Below, piece by piece: positions 46,116-57,592 of a stretch of DNA of 64,000 bases. The translations under genes were made by a program, and so were the position numbers. Source of the stretch: Malachius bipustulatus (lineage: Eukaryota > Arthropoda > Insecta > Coleoptera > Melyridae); NCBI GenBank assembly GCA_910589415.1, contig OU342635.1, forward strand, positions 13,702,001 through 13,766,000, in the 5' to 3' direction. A model generated the notes under the pieces. It worked only from the letters and a program-made list of their open reading frames with translations, searched no databases and had not been told where the DNA came from. Every line of letters starts with the position of its first letter. The stretch's first letter is position 1.

Positions 46116-46549
46116 CACAGCTTTTAGTTTATCTCTTCGTTTCTTTCTTTTCCACAGTAGGTAGGTATGTTTCAAAATAATAAAATTGTTAGTTACTGTG
46201 GATACGTCCCTTTTATAAACAAACCTTACCATCGTGGCGTATTTATCGCTTGGTATAGCTGCCTTCATGTCCAGCTTACCCTGTGTTATAAAATGGATAA
46301 TGAAAACACCAGCATTAAATATACTATAAAGTTGGAAAATGTAGTTTGCATTAGTAACTTACTGGATAATTATAAGTTTGTGACGAGAGTATATTGGTAT
46401 AATATAACGAAATGATCTAATTGTTAAACTGTCATATTTTATGAATTCAACAATATTTCAATAATCCAAAAATTGATAAAATGACAGAAGTCGTTTCGTT
46501 GTTTATATCTGGTCCAACTATAACGATTTAAAGTTTTCGTTATACGTAT
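46116..46549. other. No gene recognised
   Basis: Frames here are short and unrecognised. Confidence 0.4.
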
Positions 46550-47203
46550 TGTTACGAATAAATAAAAGGGTGCATTCTGTATTAGAAAGTGGGCGGGACA
46601 GAGCAACGGTAGTTATGAGTTATCGACAGGCGACGGCCCCCAGCGTTCTGTGTTGACCGGGGCGCGTGGTGGGGGGTCAAGCCGGATGGGCCCACCAGTA
46701 AGCGACAACATCAGCTGACGTCCTGTACACTTCTGGAACCCTGATACCCCGACGGAATGATCTCGCTGAAAACCACGGGAAATGAATGGAAAATTCTGGT
46801 AATTTCCTGTGGAGAAGTTCCAGAAATGGATGTTTGAGTGTCTGGGAGCCGAAGATCTAGGAAGGGAATATTCTCGAGATCTTTCTCTTGGATTTGTTCG
46901 GGAAATAGATTGTCCTATAAATAGCCAGCAGGCAAGGACAGTTCTAGTCAGTTTTAGTCTAGCAGTGTGCGAGGAACAAGCGAGGAACTAAGCGACTAGT
47001 GGCGATATAGACAGTGCGGTATTCCTAAGTGAATAGTGAAAAGTAGTACAGTGTATAGACCAAGTAAAGTTGTTGTGTAAAAGAAGTAGTGATATTTGTA
47101 ACATTGTAATCTGGAATTCTTGTGGACATTAAATAAATAAATAAAACAGTAAATTTGTGTTTCCCAATTATCCGTCGAGCCTACGGTTAGGAAATCCGTA
47201 ACA
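46550..47203 (+). mobile_element. Solo LTR, family B (654 bp)
   Basis: Starts TGTTACGAATAAATAAAA and ends AAATCCGTAACA. It is flanked by the 4-bp direct repeat GTAT (46546-46549 and 47204-47207). A TATAAATA box lies at 46916-46923, followed by a plausible start-site region. AATAAATAAATAAAA polyadenylation signals lie near 47132. The sequence is unrelated to family A apart from the short terminal motif. Size, ends and duplication fit a Gypsy-type LTR, but the superfamily is inferred. Confidence 0.85.
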
Positions 47204-47207
47204 GTAT

Positions 47208-48699
47208 TATGTAGTGCGATGACTGATGAGAAGCACAAGAAAGTAATTTTGCCCTTTTAAAGATCGGCTCAATTTTTTAGTACATTGCGTACCTATTTGG
47301 TATTGACAAACACATAAATCGATCGCTCGGTTGGCAGAGAACTAACCAGCTTCGAAATATTACCTCAAGGTAACTATATAGTTAATTATTATTTAACTTT
47401 TTGTCCTGACAGGAGAATTATTCGAATTACCGATTATTAGGTATTACATCATTACGTTTTAGACATGGCATGCTGAAACGATGTGGACTAGAAAATAACA
47501 AATGGAATGCCAGATGCAGGTTCATTGAAATAATTCATCACCATCAGTACCTATAGATATGTAATGTGTGTTATTCTGTTTCCCGGCGCAAGAGGGACGG
47601 GAGTGGATTCCGGCTCGTGATTAACGTAAGGCTTGCGTGGAATCTGTAATCAGTATCGATAACAGGCAACTGTAACTATGTACGACTTATTATTGTTTTA
47701 GTCCTTCTAGAACTCGAAAATAAAATCAACTTCTAGGAATTTCCTGTATCTACAGGGTGTTGAATTGGGTTGCAATGCGATCGTGAATATGTACATTATT
47801 GAAATGGGTCGGAATGTTAAAATTTCAACATTTCTCCGCGTGCAAAGTGAATGTAAAAGTGCTTTCAGTCTGCTGGGCTAGCATTCTTATGCTCCCGATT
47901 GCACGTCGTCGCATAGTTCAACTTTGGAAAACGACATTTTCTTAAATCCTTTATAAGCGCATAGCCAGGTGCATTACGGTAACCGTTTTCCGAACGTGGA
48001 GAATCATGCGAGGCTTTAAACTCTCCTCTATCATTCCTATAACGTCCCGTCGTTCTGCAAAGTGCATGGCGTGTTCCGGGTGAATATGTACTCAATTAAG
48101 CATTATTTAGTCTTATTTATTCCAGCGGTGGAGAAATGTGTGTTAGTACGCCAACTATTGCATGTTGGAAAGTGTTAAATAATTATATTATTTATGACTT
48201 GGAATGTTGGGTTCCTTTACCCCGTTTAAATAGACCAAAACGAGAAAATATTAATCATTTGGCACCTTAAATTACTTATTTCCCTGTTTTAAACACATTA
48301 CTTGTATGTTGTATGTTGAAAATTCCAAACAAAAAAAACCTTTAAACAGGGAAATATTAAAGAGTTTTATAAATTAAAAATACTATTAGCTAATTCTAAT
48401 TTATTACTTACAAGTCGACTCTCAACTTCATATGGGACGACGAATTCTCTCTATTTCCGAATATTATAAATAGAAGTTAAGTTAAAACGTTTTTCCCTCG
48501 AGGAGTTTGTGGTTACGCTTTGTTCCCATTTCCCTGGAATTTGCAAGGTAATAAAGATTGAAGATCTCAAAAACACTCTTGAAGTAGTTTGATTTTGCAT
48601 AATTTTGGCAGTCAACATTAAGAAACCTGCAATCTTTGAGAAAATATTATTGGTCACCTTACATTTACGTTAAAAATGCAACGTCTTGAAGAATGGTTG
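47208..48699. other. No gene recognised
   Basis: A CAGGGTGTTGAATTGGGTTG foldback-type end lies at 47754. A more complex patch at about 47860-48090 has a 76-codon - frame without recognisable motif. Confidence 0.35.
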
Positions 48700-49170
48700 C
48701 GCTTCCTGAATACAAGACAATTCAGTCTAGTCCATAAAGGTGGTCGATGATCGCCAGGGAACATAGATTATCACCTGTGATAGACGATCTATCATGTGGT
48801 CGACGCTGTTAATCTCTGCTTGGTGTCCAGACATCGAGAGGCAGGGCGTAATCCATCAGGACAAGCCTTGAAGGTACAGTCTCCCACCCCCACTCTTGTG
48901 CTACGCAAATGAGCCGTAAGGGAATCGGCTAGAGGCTATAGGCGAAACATCGACTCCGTGTAGTGAAAGTAGAGGATTATTAAGTTCTTGCCGGTCGGAC
49001 GCGCAAGAACTCGCCCGGATTCAGCCCGTCAGCATTGATTGATCGATTGCAGGATGGACGGAATCGTGCATTGGATTAGCCCCTAATGGTTTCAAGGAGT
49101 GTCCCTAACAGTTATGTAGAAGGCCAGAGATAGTAAAGTGTGCTTGGGGGAAAGCTTTTATTTGTTGACC
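48700..49170. repeat. Unclassified GC-richer block, possible transposon remnant
   Basis: Distinct in composition from its flanks and without a long frame. It contains TAAGTTCTTGCCGGTCGG with a nearby inverted GCGCAAGAACTCG, and an AGGCGAAACATCGAC motif similar to ones in retroelement 3' regions. No ends or duplications were identified. Confidence 0.3.
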
Positions 49171-50934
49171 ATCCAGTCGTAATCGTTAAGGTATTATATG
49201 TGCACATGTCTTATGTGTTTTGCTAAGATATTGACAGTAATTCCAGTTCATGCCAAACAGGTCGATATTCAACTACAACGAAGTCAATTAGCGAATGCAA
49301 GATGTTTACATGGGGACGCAGTTAATAAACGCGAAAAATAATATTCTGTTATAAGCAGTCTGAATAATTGCTGATGGTGGGGGACTGCGGTGTCTCTTTT
49401 TTATATTATTACATTATCATTTAGATGTAAAAGTCTTAAGACGTAGGTAAACATTGGAGGTGAATAACGAATTCGTAGGAAAATATTCCCAAAATGTTAT
49501 AAAGATAACTTTCGCGAAATTAGAAAGGGCATCAGTATTTTAGAAAATTTAAGACAAAATTATTGAAACAGTAGGTTTTACTGCAATTCACTCTTTTTCA
49601 TTGAAACGTCTCATGCAATATCAGCTAAATGAAAGGCGAGTCACATCCATCCTTTCAATTTAAGATAGTGGAGCCCCCCGTTGGGACCCCTGAGAACGGG
49701 TTGCCAAGAAATGACCTTTTTCTTCCCAACAGTACAAACAATTATTATTGTCAACCTGTAGGATTAAATCTTTTTCATCGATTATAATCCATATGAAGGA
49801 AAAAAATACACAATAATAATGCGGAAGTTGAAACAAAGCGTTTTCCGAAAGTGCTTTTCTGAGTATAACGTTGGTAGAGTTTCAAAATTTGAAAATAATT
49901 AAGTCAGGGCCCTTGCAGTGCAGTATAAATTTCTCAGTTAATTTGAGAAGAAGTGAAATTGAAATGCTATTTCTGTTCCAGACTGGAAGATTAGTGTCTT
50001 TATCTTGTTACATAAACGTGACGTTTAGTGTCAGGATGAATCTATAAAAGAAAGACAAATCCCTTGAGCACCAGCTCGGAAAAATAGTTTTGCGATAAAT
50101 AGGTGCAGCTATATTACTCAAAGTGAGCGTTGCCCATCAGATAATTAAACCATGTTAATTGTATCATATTCGTAGAAGGAACATTTGGTGAAAACTGATA
50201 TAATACGGTTGAGACAAGAAGACCTTCGTTTTGGAAGGATGTGTGTGCTCCTTTCGGAGATAAATGAAAAACTCATAAATTTTAACTCACTCTTATCTAA
50301 ATGCAAGAATTTCCAATCAGAGTGTTATTTTTACCAAGAAATGTTAATATAAGAAATGTAAGAAATGTATAAGACCACATCACAGCCACTTTGGGAAAGT
50401 TGTTAACTGCAAAAAGCGGTTACGAAACAGACCGACTGTATTACAATACAACTTCCATGCATTAACTCTTAAACTGGTGTGCTTATAAAATTACCACACG
50501 GCTGCTGTTGCTCTATAGAAGCGGTAAGTGGTTGACTACCAGTTATAGTTCAGTTTAGACTACTGTTCGTTATATTAGATAAGTTCAGTTAATAGAGCTT
50601 CCATTTCCTTGTATGTTGTAGTTCAATGGAGGGCATATCCAGAAAACATGACCCGGTCGCCAGAAAAATATATAAAAAAAATACCAAAAAATAAGTAGGT
50701 ATAGATTTCCCACCAAAGGGGTGGTTTTTTTTTTGAGGAAAGGGAGAGGGAGATTCGGCACCAACACAGAACTGATTTTTGTGGTTTTTATTAATGTAAG
50801 ATACATCCACTAACAGTTTCTGAAGAAAAAAAAATTAAGATCAATGAATTCAATCAAATTCTGTCAGGCTATTTTCTAATAATTTTGTAGAGAAAATGCA
50901 CGGGGATCTTGATTATCTTAAGATATACTAAGAA
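49171..50934. other. No gene recognised
   Basis: AT-rich; two overlapping 73-codon - frames at 50585-50810 are shadows of one AT/GA-rich stretch. Confidence 0.4.
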
Positions 50935-51535
50935 GGTTAAACTGGGGTAAAATTGTGTATTTTTGTACTGATTTGTAATCATAAAAAGACTTGCGTCGTT
51001 TCTGAAATACTCGTATGCTGAAAAAACTGAAAAATCAATCCCTTTTTTGTTGTATCTTTTTTATTATTGAAAATAAATGGATAATTTTTTATAGGTTAAC
51101 ATATAAGTCGTCAAGGGCTATCGATTTGACATTGCAAAATTTTCAAGGCAGACGAGATTCCTGAGTTTTCAAAACAAGACATTATTTGACTGAATGACGT
51201 CATAAGCAAAATTATTTCACCAGAAAAACATAAGACGACAACGTATTCTAAGGAAACCATTTTCCTAAGAGTTGACTGAAGACTAGGATCTAGTCGGCTT
51301 TTAAATTTTTGAAACGTCAGATCGTTAGCTGAAAATGATAATACTATTAACCTACAAAAAAATTAATTATTCATTTTAGATAATTAAAAAGATATGCCTA
51401 GAATAAGAAATATCGATTTTACAGTTTTTCAGCATAATTGTTTCAGCAAAACTGAAATTTTTCCGAATTCCTTTTCAAATTACAAATCACCACAAAAATG
51501 CGCTACTTTACCCAATTTAACCTTATACTTCGTAT
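50935..51535. mobile_element. Old, decayed foldback element
   Basis: Carries GAAAAACTGAAAAATC, CATATAAGTCGTCAAGGGCT and AGGCAGACGAGATTCCTGAG in the left half and inverted equivalents (GGATCTAGTCGGCTT, GAAACGTCAGAT, TAGCTGAAAATGA) in the right half. These match the interior of the 23173-24109 element. The CAGGGTG ends are no longer recognisable. Confidence 0.55.
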
Positions 51536-52401
51536 CTCTCAACAGAACCTCCCGGCCCATGCATTTTCTCTAAAAACGGGCATGTGTACTTATATATTTT
51601 TTAACTTTTGGAGGTTGGCGTAAGAAACTCCAATACTCTATGCATTCTGCCCGTGTTTTCAATAAATATAAGCGCAATAATTCTCATGATGAATTCCAAG
51701 TATAAATACATGCACTTAGCCTAAAACGTCAGGAAATTGTTTGCATTTATTCCAAGCGTTTGAACTGCCTCCGTCTACCTTTCCTCTGCTTATTCGTGTC
51801 TATGGAGCACAAGTTGCTAAGTGGCCGCCAATTCGAATACATACAACTTTTAATTAAAAACGCTCAACTCGAAATTTCTGCTCACAGATATTGTGATCAA
51901 ACTCTACAATGGTCGGTGGGAGTATTGGTTACCTACTGCTAGTCGGTCTCTTCCCGTTAAACCATTCGGAGTTTTATTAAATTCGAACAATATGAACTGC
52001 GATGTTTATAAATTTTATTGAAACACTTCCGTATTCCGCTTTAATTATTGCGTTTGAAAGTTTGAGAAAAAAATTTAAAATAATGTAAAGATAGGTATAG
52101 ATTTTTCAATAGGTAGGTACTGTACGTAGACCTATAATAATCGTCATTACTCTGGCTATTATAATATGGAATGCCTACACGAGAATTTTATTTTCTAGAG
52201 CTTCGTTTAATTTCATTACAATACAAATGAAGGGAAGCCTTTGATTTGGCAGCCGACTTGATTGTGTCAGTCGCAATTAAAATTTTAAATCGCATCTGAA
52301 CTTAAAATTCCAATCCTGCACGTAGAAATAACACGACTTTTTATAACCATAGGTGCCTACTTGGTTGTTTTGGGTGTCAAAATTTACCTTCAATAAAAAT
52401 C
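51536..52401. other. No gene recognised
   Basis: A 60-codon + frame at 51760-51942 has no recognisable motif. Confidence 0.4.
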
Positions 52402-53281
52402 TGTAACGGGATTTTCTGTTAGGTAATGGTGATTTCCCAGGGATGGATGTCTGCCCCTTTGTACCCGTGACAAGTCAATTAAAAATTACAAATCTTTATT
52501 TACAAGTATTCTATTTACACATATCTATATTTGTCTTGCTAATACTGATAACCACTGTATCCTATGGGCTGACTCTCGTCCTCCACAATCCGTCTAATTG
52601 GTTGCAGATAGCCGCGTCGGGGCGCGTACTAATGCTGATTGGTCGTTTAACTACGGCCACTCTTGAACGGTTCGCGGCCGGCTCTTCGGCGCCAGTCGCC
52701 CGCTCGCAGTCGCACAGTGCGTGTCGGTTGCTGTAGTCTCCGGAACACGCGCCGGAAAGAAATCTGGGAGGATATTCTCCGGCGGCGAGGCTACCTGAAA
52801 CAAAGTCCGTTCCCGATGCCTCAATATGACCTCGGGACGGCTGTTACTGAATCCGGCCCTCAATACAGGCCGGATAGGGACTGAAGGGATCAGCCGGTAC
52901 TTCAATGCAGCGCCGACTGATTCCCTATACTGAATCGGTTACCGGCCAGAGCTCACTCCACTCTGGTCGGTCTGCCGATACCGGGTTACAGTGAGGTTCG
53001 ACTCATTTCATCGACCTACTGTAGCCGGCCACGTAAATGGATAGGGTGCACTCAATACATGCCCCAGGTGATCTCCGAGCTCAATTCACAAGGAGAGAGA
53101 GTGGTTCTCGAGTCAGTACCTCGGATCCTCTGGCCAGCTCTTCAGTGGGCTCTCTTTATATAGCCGGTGCTGGTGGAGATAACCTGCTAATCACTGTCGT
53201 AAAAACTGTATCACTCCTGATAAACCCCTCTAATAATGAAATAAATAATAATTACCAACGAAAGCCTTGGATTTCGTTACA
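52402..53281 (-). mobile_element. Solo LTR, family A, opposite orientation (880 bp)
   Basis: The reverse complement of this segment starts TGTAACGAAATCC and ends AAAATCCCGTTACA, matching the family at 45019. A TATATAA box on the - strand lies at 53156-53162 and an AATAAAG signal near 52493. The flanks AATC (52398-52401) and AACC (53282-53285) differ by one base, consistent with an aged 4-bp duplication. No internal element sequence is present. The two family-A copies are 6.5 kb apart and inverted, so they are separate insertions and not the two ends of one element. Confidence 0.8.
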
Positions 53282-53404
53282 AACCTAAAAATTGTATCTG
53301 ACTAGAGGGAGGTATAATTGAAAGAAAAAAATGAATACTGATTATGAAGATAACAGATGTTGACAACTTCTTCAGGGATCGATTCTTTCAAATCCCTAGT
53401 AGAA

Positions 53405-53505
53405 GGTGGTAAAATCCCAAGTGGGAGTCCTTAAAATCCAAAGGGAGAAATTCAAAATCCTAAGCGAAGGGGAAAGCTTCAAATCCCAAGGGAAATAGGC
53501 AGCAG
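53405..53505. repeat. Degenerate minisatellite (AAAATCCCAAG units)
   Basis: Four imperfect copies of an AAAATCC-AAG-GGGAG unit, about 20-27 bp apart. Confidence 0.65.
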
Positions 53506-53558
53506 CTTAGGTACTAAATGTTGAATATTTCTCATTCCGAAGATAGTAATAATTATTA

Positions 53559-53781
53559 CTCAGTCGACCAACAGATATAGTAATAAAACTGCGCAACAAA
53601 CTTTTAAGGTCCGAGTAGTTACATCTGTAGGCAGATAGTGCCTTATTTATTGGTTACCTGGTTCCGGTAAACCAATGAGAAGGGCATTCTAAGGTTTGTA
53701 TAATTCTTGTGTATAAGGTCTGCCTACCTGGATTGTAAACTTACCGCGCACTTTTATTACTATATCTTTTGGCCGACTGAG
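53559..53781. mobile_element. MITE with about 36-bp TIRs
   Basis: CTCAGTCGACCAACAGATAT at the left is matched by the complement of TATATCTTTTGGCCGACTGAG at the right, continuing through AGTAATAAAA-TGCGC. The central GGTTACC...GGTAAACC region is also inverted. TA lies next to or near each end. Non-coding; TA flanking and the CTCAGTC end would fit Tc1/mariner, which is inferred. Confidence 0.75.
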
Positions 53782-54808
53782 GTACCTATGGTGATATAAA
53801 CTTATCGGCCGGATAAACAAAGGGGATTGCAAAAACCTATAGGTCGAGTGCCAAAAAGAACGAGGACACTAGACGCCTATTGGTAAAGATTCTTAATCCA
53901 TCATTAAATCTAAGCTCGATTAATGGTTTTCGAGTATATTCATGTATTGACAATGTAAAGACGTAAATAAAATCATACTGGAACAATAATTTATTCAGAA
54001 TAAAAAAAGATCTGTTACAACTTTTTTATTACGATAATCTATTACTCATGATTCATTAAAACTGAAAGTACCTTTTATACACCTAATTCTGCAAAAGTAT
54101 TTACCTTCCCTATATCTTTCTCATAACACTTCTCTTTCCATCTAATAAAATCTAATTACTAGAGTTTGAACTTTTGCGTTGGGTTTGTCGCTGGAAATCG
54201 AAACGTAGATTATTGCACGGAGGAAAACTTACAGGAAGAACGTAATTAAGGACTAGCGATTTATTACGTTCTCGACGTGTTTGTTTGCTACCGACTTCTT
54301 GCTTGCATTCTCCATCCATCGGAAATTAGAGTTTTCGGTAACTCAGTATGTACTCGTATGTAGGTAGGTATGCAATATTGGAATAGTTTCTGTGGGGGCT
54401 GAAAATCAATTAAATAGCAATGATTTTTTTTACTCCCCCAATGCAGCTGGTATTAGCAGTGATTCGAATGTAGGGTTCAGTAAACTTACGTCGGAAACCA
54501 CTTGTAATATTACCCTCGAGATAGAGATTGAGGAAATTAAACCAAAATTGTAATATCGAAAATCGTGGCGGGGAAATATGCATTAACCGATCAATATCTA
54601 CTTCAGTCATATATTAATGCGCCGAGCTCTACATGTTTCATCCTTGGTTGGATTTAGGATGGGTCTGATGCATATCTATTACAGCAACGTTGCTTAGTAC
54701 CATTGGCTAAATTAACCAATATTCTCCAGTTATGTAACTGTATCCAAACTACGATTTATGCTTCAAATAATGTTATATCATTTAGATTACTACTGAAACT
54801 AACACAAT
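53782..54808. other. No gene recognised; 3' flank of the uridine phosphorylase gene
   Basis: AT-rich. No clear AATAAA on the - strand close to the stop codon at 54809 was identified. Confidence 0.4.
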
Positions 54809-56110
54809 TTATATTGAAACTGTCAAGCACTTTTTTATGTATTTACAACATATCTTCATGGGTCTGTTTTGTATTTTCCTCAGATCTTCTCTGCTTAGCA
54901 TCACTTTATCACCACAAAGCTTATCTAAGAGCGCAACGCTAATTACACCAGCTTTTAAACCTGCAAAGTACGTCAAAGCTGCGAAGGTTAACGCTTCCAT
55001 GTCCATATTAACTACACCCGACCCTCTCAGGGTTTCTAAGAACTGAATGCGATCCTCATCACTGTACATCATAAAAGCTCCATCATTTCTAGCCTGGCCT
55101 TCGTAAAAGTCGTCTGTGGACATAGTTACGCCACCCACTATCATGAACTCATCATCTTCATCGTTCAGAGATATAAGGTCATTGGTTACGGTTTCATCTA
55201 ACTTAGCTTGTCGTTTGTATTCATGGCCCATGATTATAGAAGTCAAAAACCTAGAATGAATTACTATTGAAAAATCATTATTGAATAAAGCTTCTTGTGG
55301 CTTTTATAATTTACTCCGAATTTTAGGAAAATTTCAATTAGAAAGAAAACATAAATCTTAATAAAACTAGACGACTTTTAGACGTGTGGAGATAGGAAAA
55401 CCAGGTATAAAAACAAGGAAAAACGGTTTTTTGCTTCTAGAATAGCTGAAAGTTTGACATTTTAAAGTCAATTTAATGAATAATCCGCAAATTTGTACCT
55501 AATTTAAATAAATTAACGTTTTATGAAAAAAAAATTCGAAGTGAGTTATAAATCCATCATCCCCATCAATAATGAGTATTGTTTACCTATTAAGAAATCC
55601 ATCGCAGCAATCTGTAGAAACAATCACAGTACCGGGAACTACTCCTATTCCAGCTGATGTACCTACCAACAGGAAAGTAGGATCCTTAGCTTTAGCGTGG
55701 TATAATAGCTTTAGTAACTCGTGAATGACTACTCCTGTCGAAGGACCACCTATTCCTCTGCTAACTGTCAACACAGGACCAACTTTGAACATTCCGAATT
55801 TATGTCCGATTCTACTGATATCTTCCAATGTTAAGTTAGACGGAAGTTTGATTTCTAACTCGTTTAGGATCATTTTGGCTAAAGACTTCATTCTTTCGGG
55901 AGTAGAACCGATGCAGACGAATTTGGTATCGCCGAAAAGCTCTTGAAAATTCTGATGATAACTGTCCAACGCAAGATGGTAAAGAAAGTCCTTCGTTACC
56001 TTTTCCATGTGCGGATTACGTAATTTTACGCTTTTATCTACAAGATTTTCACCATTTATACTGGCGTCGTCAGCGTTAAGCCGATCGTTGGAGGTTTGTG
56101 TTTCATCCAT
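54809..56110 (-). CDS. UPP1-like: Uridine phosphorylase, divergent copy (2 exons, 321 aa)
   Basis: Coding exons are 55587-56110 and 54809-55250 on the - strand, joined across a 336-bp GT-AG intron (donor GTAAAC, acceptor TTCTAG) that splits an Arg codon. The product would split uridine with phosphate into uracil and ribose-1-phosphate in cytosolic pyrimidine salvage. Visible family blocks are GSTPERM (residues 68-74, phosphate loop), SRGIGGPS (117-124), GTSAGIG (150-156), FYEGQAR (about 223-229, base binding) and a MDMEAL block (about 257-262, ribose binding). Compared with the neighbour, His of SHGMG is Arg, GTCGG/GTSGG is GTSAG, and the Ser after MES-type Glu is Ala. Length fits the family (about 310 aa). 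The start is the first Met of the open frame, 155 bp from the neighbour's. These changes could alter activity; the reading frame itself is intact. Confidence 0.92.
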
Positions 56111-56265
56111 ACTTTAAAATTTAATTAATGGAATGGAGACAAAATTGACTGTTAGTGATTTTGTGTTTAATAAAATTTATTTGTCTAAACTCTTCATGAT
56201 TGTCAGGTTGACATTTCTCAATTTGTCCTAATGTAATATTTTCTGGTTTAATCAAAATTTTTAGT
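56111..56265. promoter_or_regulatory. Bidirectional intergenic region between the uridine phosphorylase genes
   Basis: Only 155 bp separate the two divergent start codons, so both 5' UTRs and core promoters must fit here unless upstream exons exist. No clear TATA box was identified. A TTAATTAA-like AT-rich patch lies on the - gene side. Shared control of the two genes is inferred from this arrangement. Confidence 0.6.
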
Positions 56266-57356
56266 ATGACCGCCAGCAATATTTCTCAAGATAAACATGA
56301 CATTACAGATCATTACAGTACCATTAGTATCCACGATGAAAGCAAAGAAAAATATTTATGCAATAAATGCGAGATACATAAAGTGAGATATCCAGATGGT
56401 TCTCTAAAATTACGCAATACTTTGGTTGAGAAGATGTCAGAAGACGTCTTATATCATTTAGCCTTAGGGACCAATACCCACGACTTGCAACATATGTTTG
56501 GCGACGTTAAATTTGTATGCATGGGCGGAACTCCCGAAAGAATGAAATCTTTTGCTTTAATGTTAAAGAAGGATTTGGGCATAAAAATCCCTGGAAACCT
56601 TACCCTAACTGATATCAGTAAGCCTGGTCACAGGTATAGTATGTTTAAGGTATGGAAATTCAGGCAGGTAAAAGACAATTATTTGAAATTATAATTTTGT
56701 AGGTGGGTCCAGTGATAACAGTGAGTCATGGAATGGGCAATCCTTCAATAAGTATCCTTCTGAATGAATTAATTAAACTGATGTACCATGCAAAAGTGAT
56801 AGATCCCATTTTTCTTCGTCTCGGCACTTGCGGAGGCTTGGGAATACCACCAGGAACCGTAGCTATATCAGAGACATGTTGTGATGAATTCTTAGATAAA
56901 TATCTCAAGATGGCAGTTCTCGGACTTGAATGCAGGCGGTCTACCGTACTTGACAAAAATTTGGTTAGCGAGCTTCTGAGCCTCAGCAAACCAGAAGACA
57001 CCTTTCTAATAAAATCCGGAGTGACAATGGCTTGTAATGATTTCTATGAAGGTCAAGCCAGATTAGACGGGGCTTTCTGTTCTTACACGAAAGCTGACAA
57101 GATGCGATTCTTGCAAGAGGCTGCTGCTAATGGCGTTATTAATTTGGAGATGGAGTCTACGGTTTTCTCAGCACTAACTCATGAGGCGGGAATCAAAGCG
57201 GGAATTATCTGCGTGACACTTCTTGATAGATTGAAGGGGGATCAAATATCTTCCCCTAAAGACATATTGAAAGAATATCAGGAGAGACCTCAAATAATTG
57301 CTTGTCGCTATATTAAAACATATCTTTTTAAAAGGAATTGGGAGGCATCTGCTTAA
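56266..57356 (+). CDS. UPP1-like: Uridine phosphorylase, canonical copy (2 exons, 345 aa)
   Basis: Exons are 56266-56649 and 56703-57356, joined in phase 0 across a 53-bp intron (GTATGG...TTGTAG). The enzyme cleaves uridine phosphorolytically in pyrimidine salvage. Family blocks visible are GGTPERM (residues 87-93), SHGMGNPS (136-143), GTCGGLG (169-175), FYEGQARLDG (from 242), NLEMES (275-280) and GDQISSPKD near the C-terminus. All are close to those of animal UPP1/UPP2. The protein is about 35 residues longer than human UPP1, mostly from an N-terminal extension with a C-x2-C pair near residue 32. The - strand copy is its divergent paralogue. The donor lies at the same family-typical place just after the MFK motif, and the reading frame stays open across the join. 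The frame at 56726-57001 on the other strand is a shadow. Confidence 0.95.
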
Positions 57357-57423
57357 CTGAAGAAAATGATATTTGCATTTCAATTGTATTAGTAGGCATC
57401 TATAACATTCGAAGTAATTTGGT

Positions 57424-57429
57424 AATAAA
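57424..57429 (+). promoter_or_regulatory. AATAAA polyadenylation signal of the + strand uridine phosphorylase
   Basis: The first AATAAA after the stop codon at 57356, about 70 bp downstream, a usual distance for a short insect 3' UTR. Confidence 0.6.
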
Positions 57430-57592
57430 AATGTACCAGGAACATTTCTCTTTGACGCTTTTCCATCTGCGAAAATGTTCCCCCAAACGTAGGTCTTTGC
57501 TTGTCGCTTTTCCGAAATTACTTTTTTAATAATTTTATGCACGTTATTTCTACCCTGAGGTATATCTTGGAAAAATTAATGAAATGGTTATA

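Noticed and set aside
52443..52905. Overlapping frames of up to 97 codons on both strands
   Set aside because: They lie inside the inverted solo LTR and overlap in several phases.
45019..53281. One full-length LTR retrotransposon between the two family-A LTRs
   Set aside because: The LTRs are in opposite orientation, each has its own flanking duplication, and the sequence between them holds no gag or pol.
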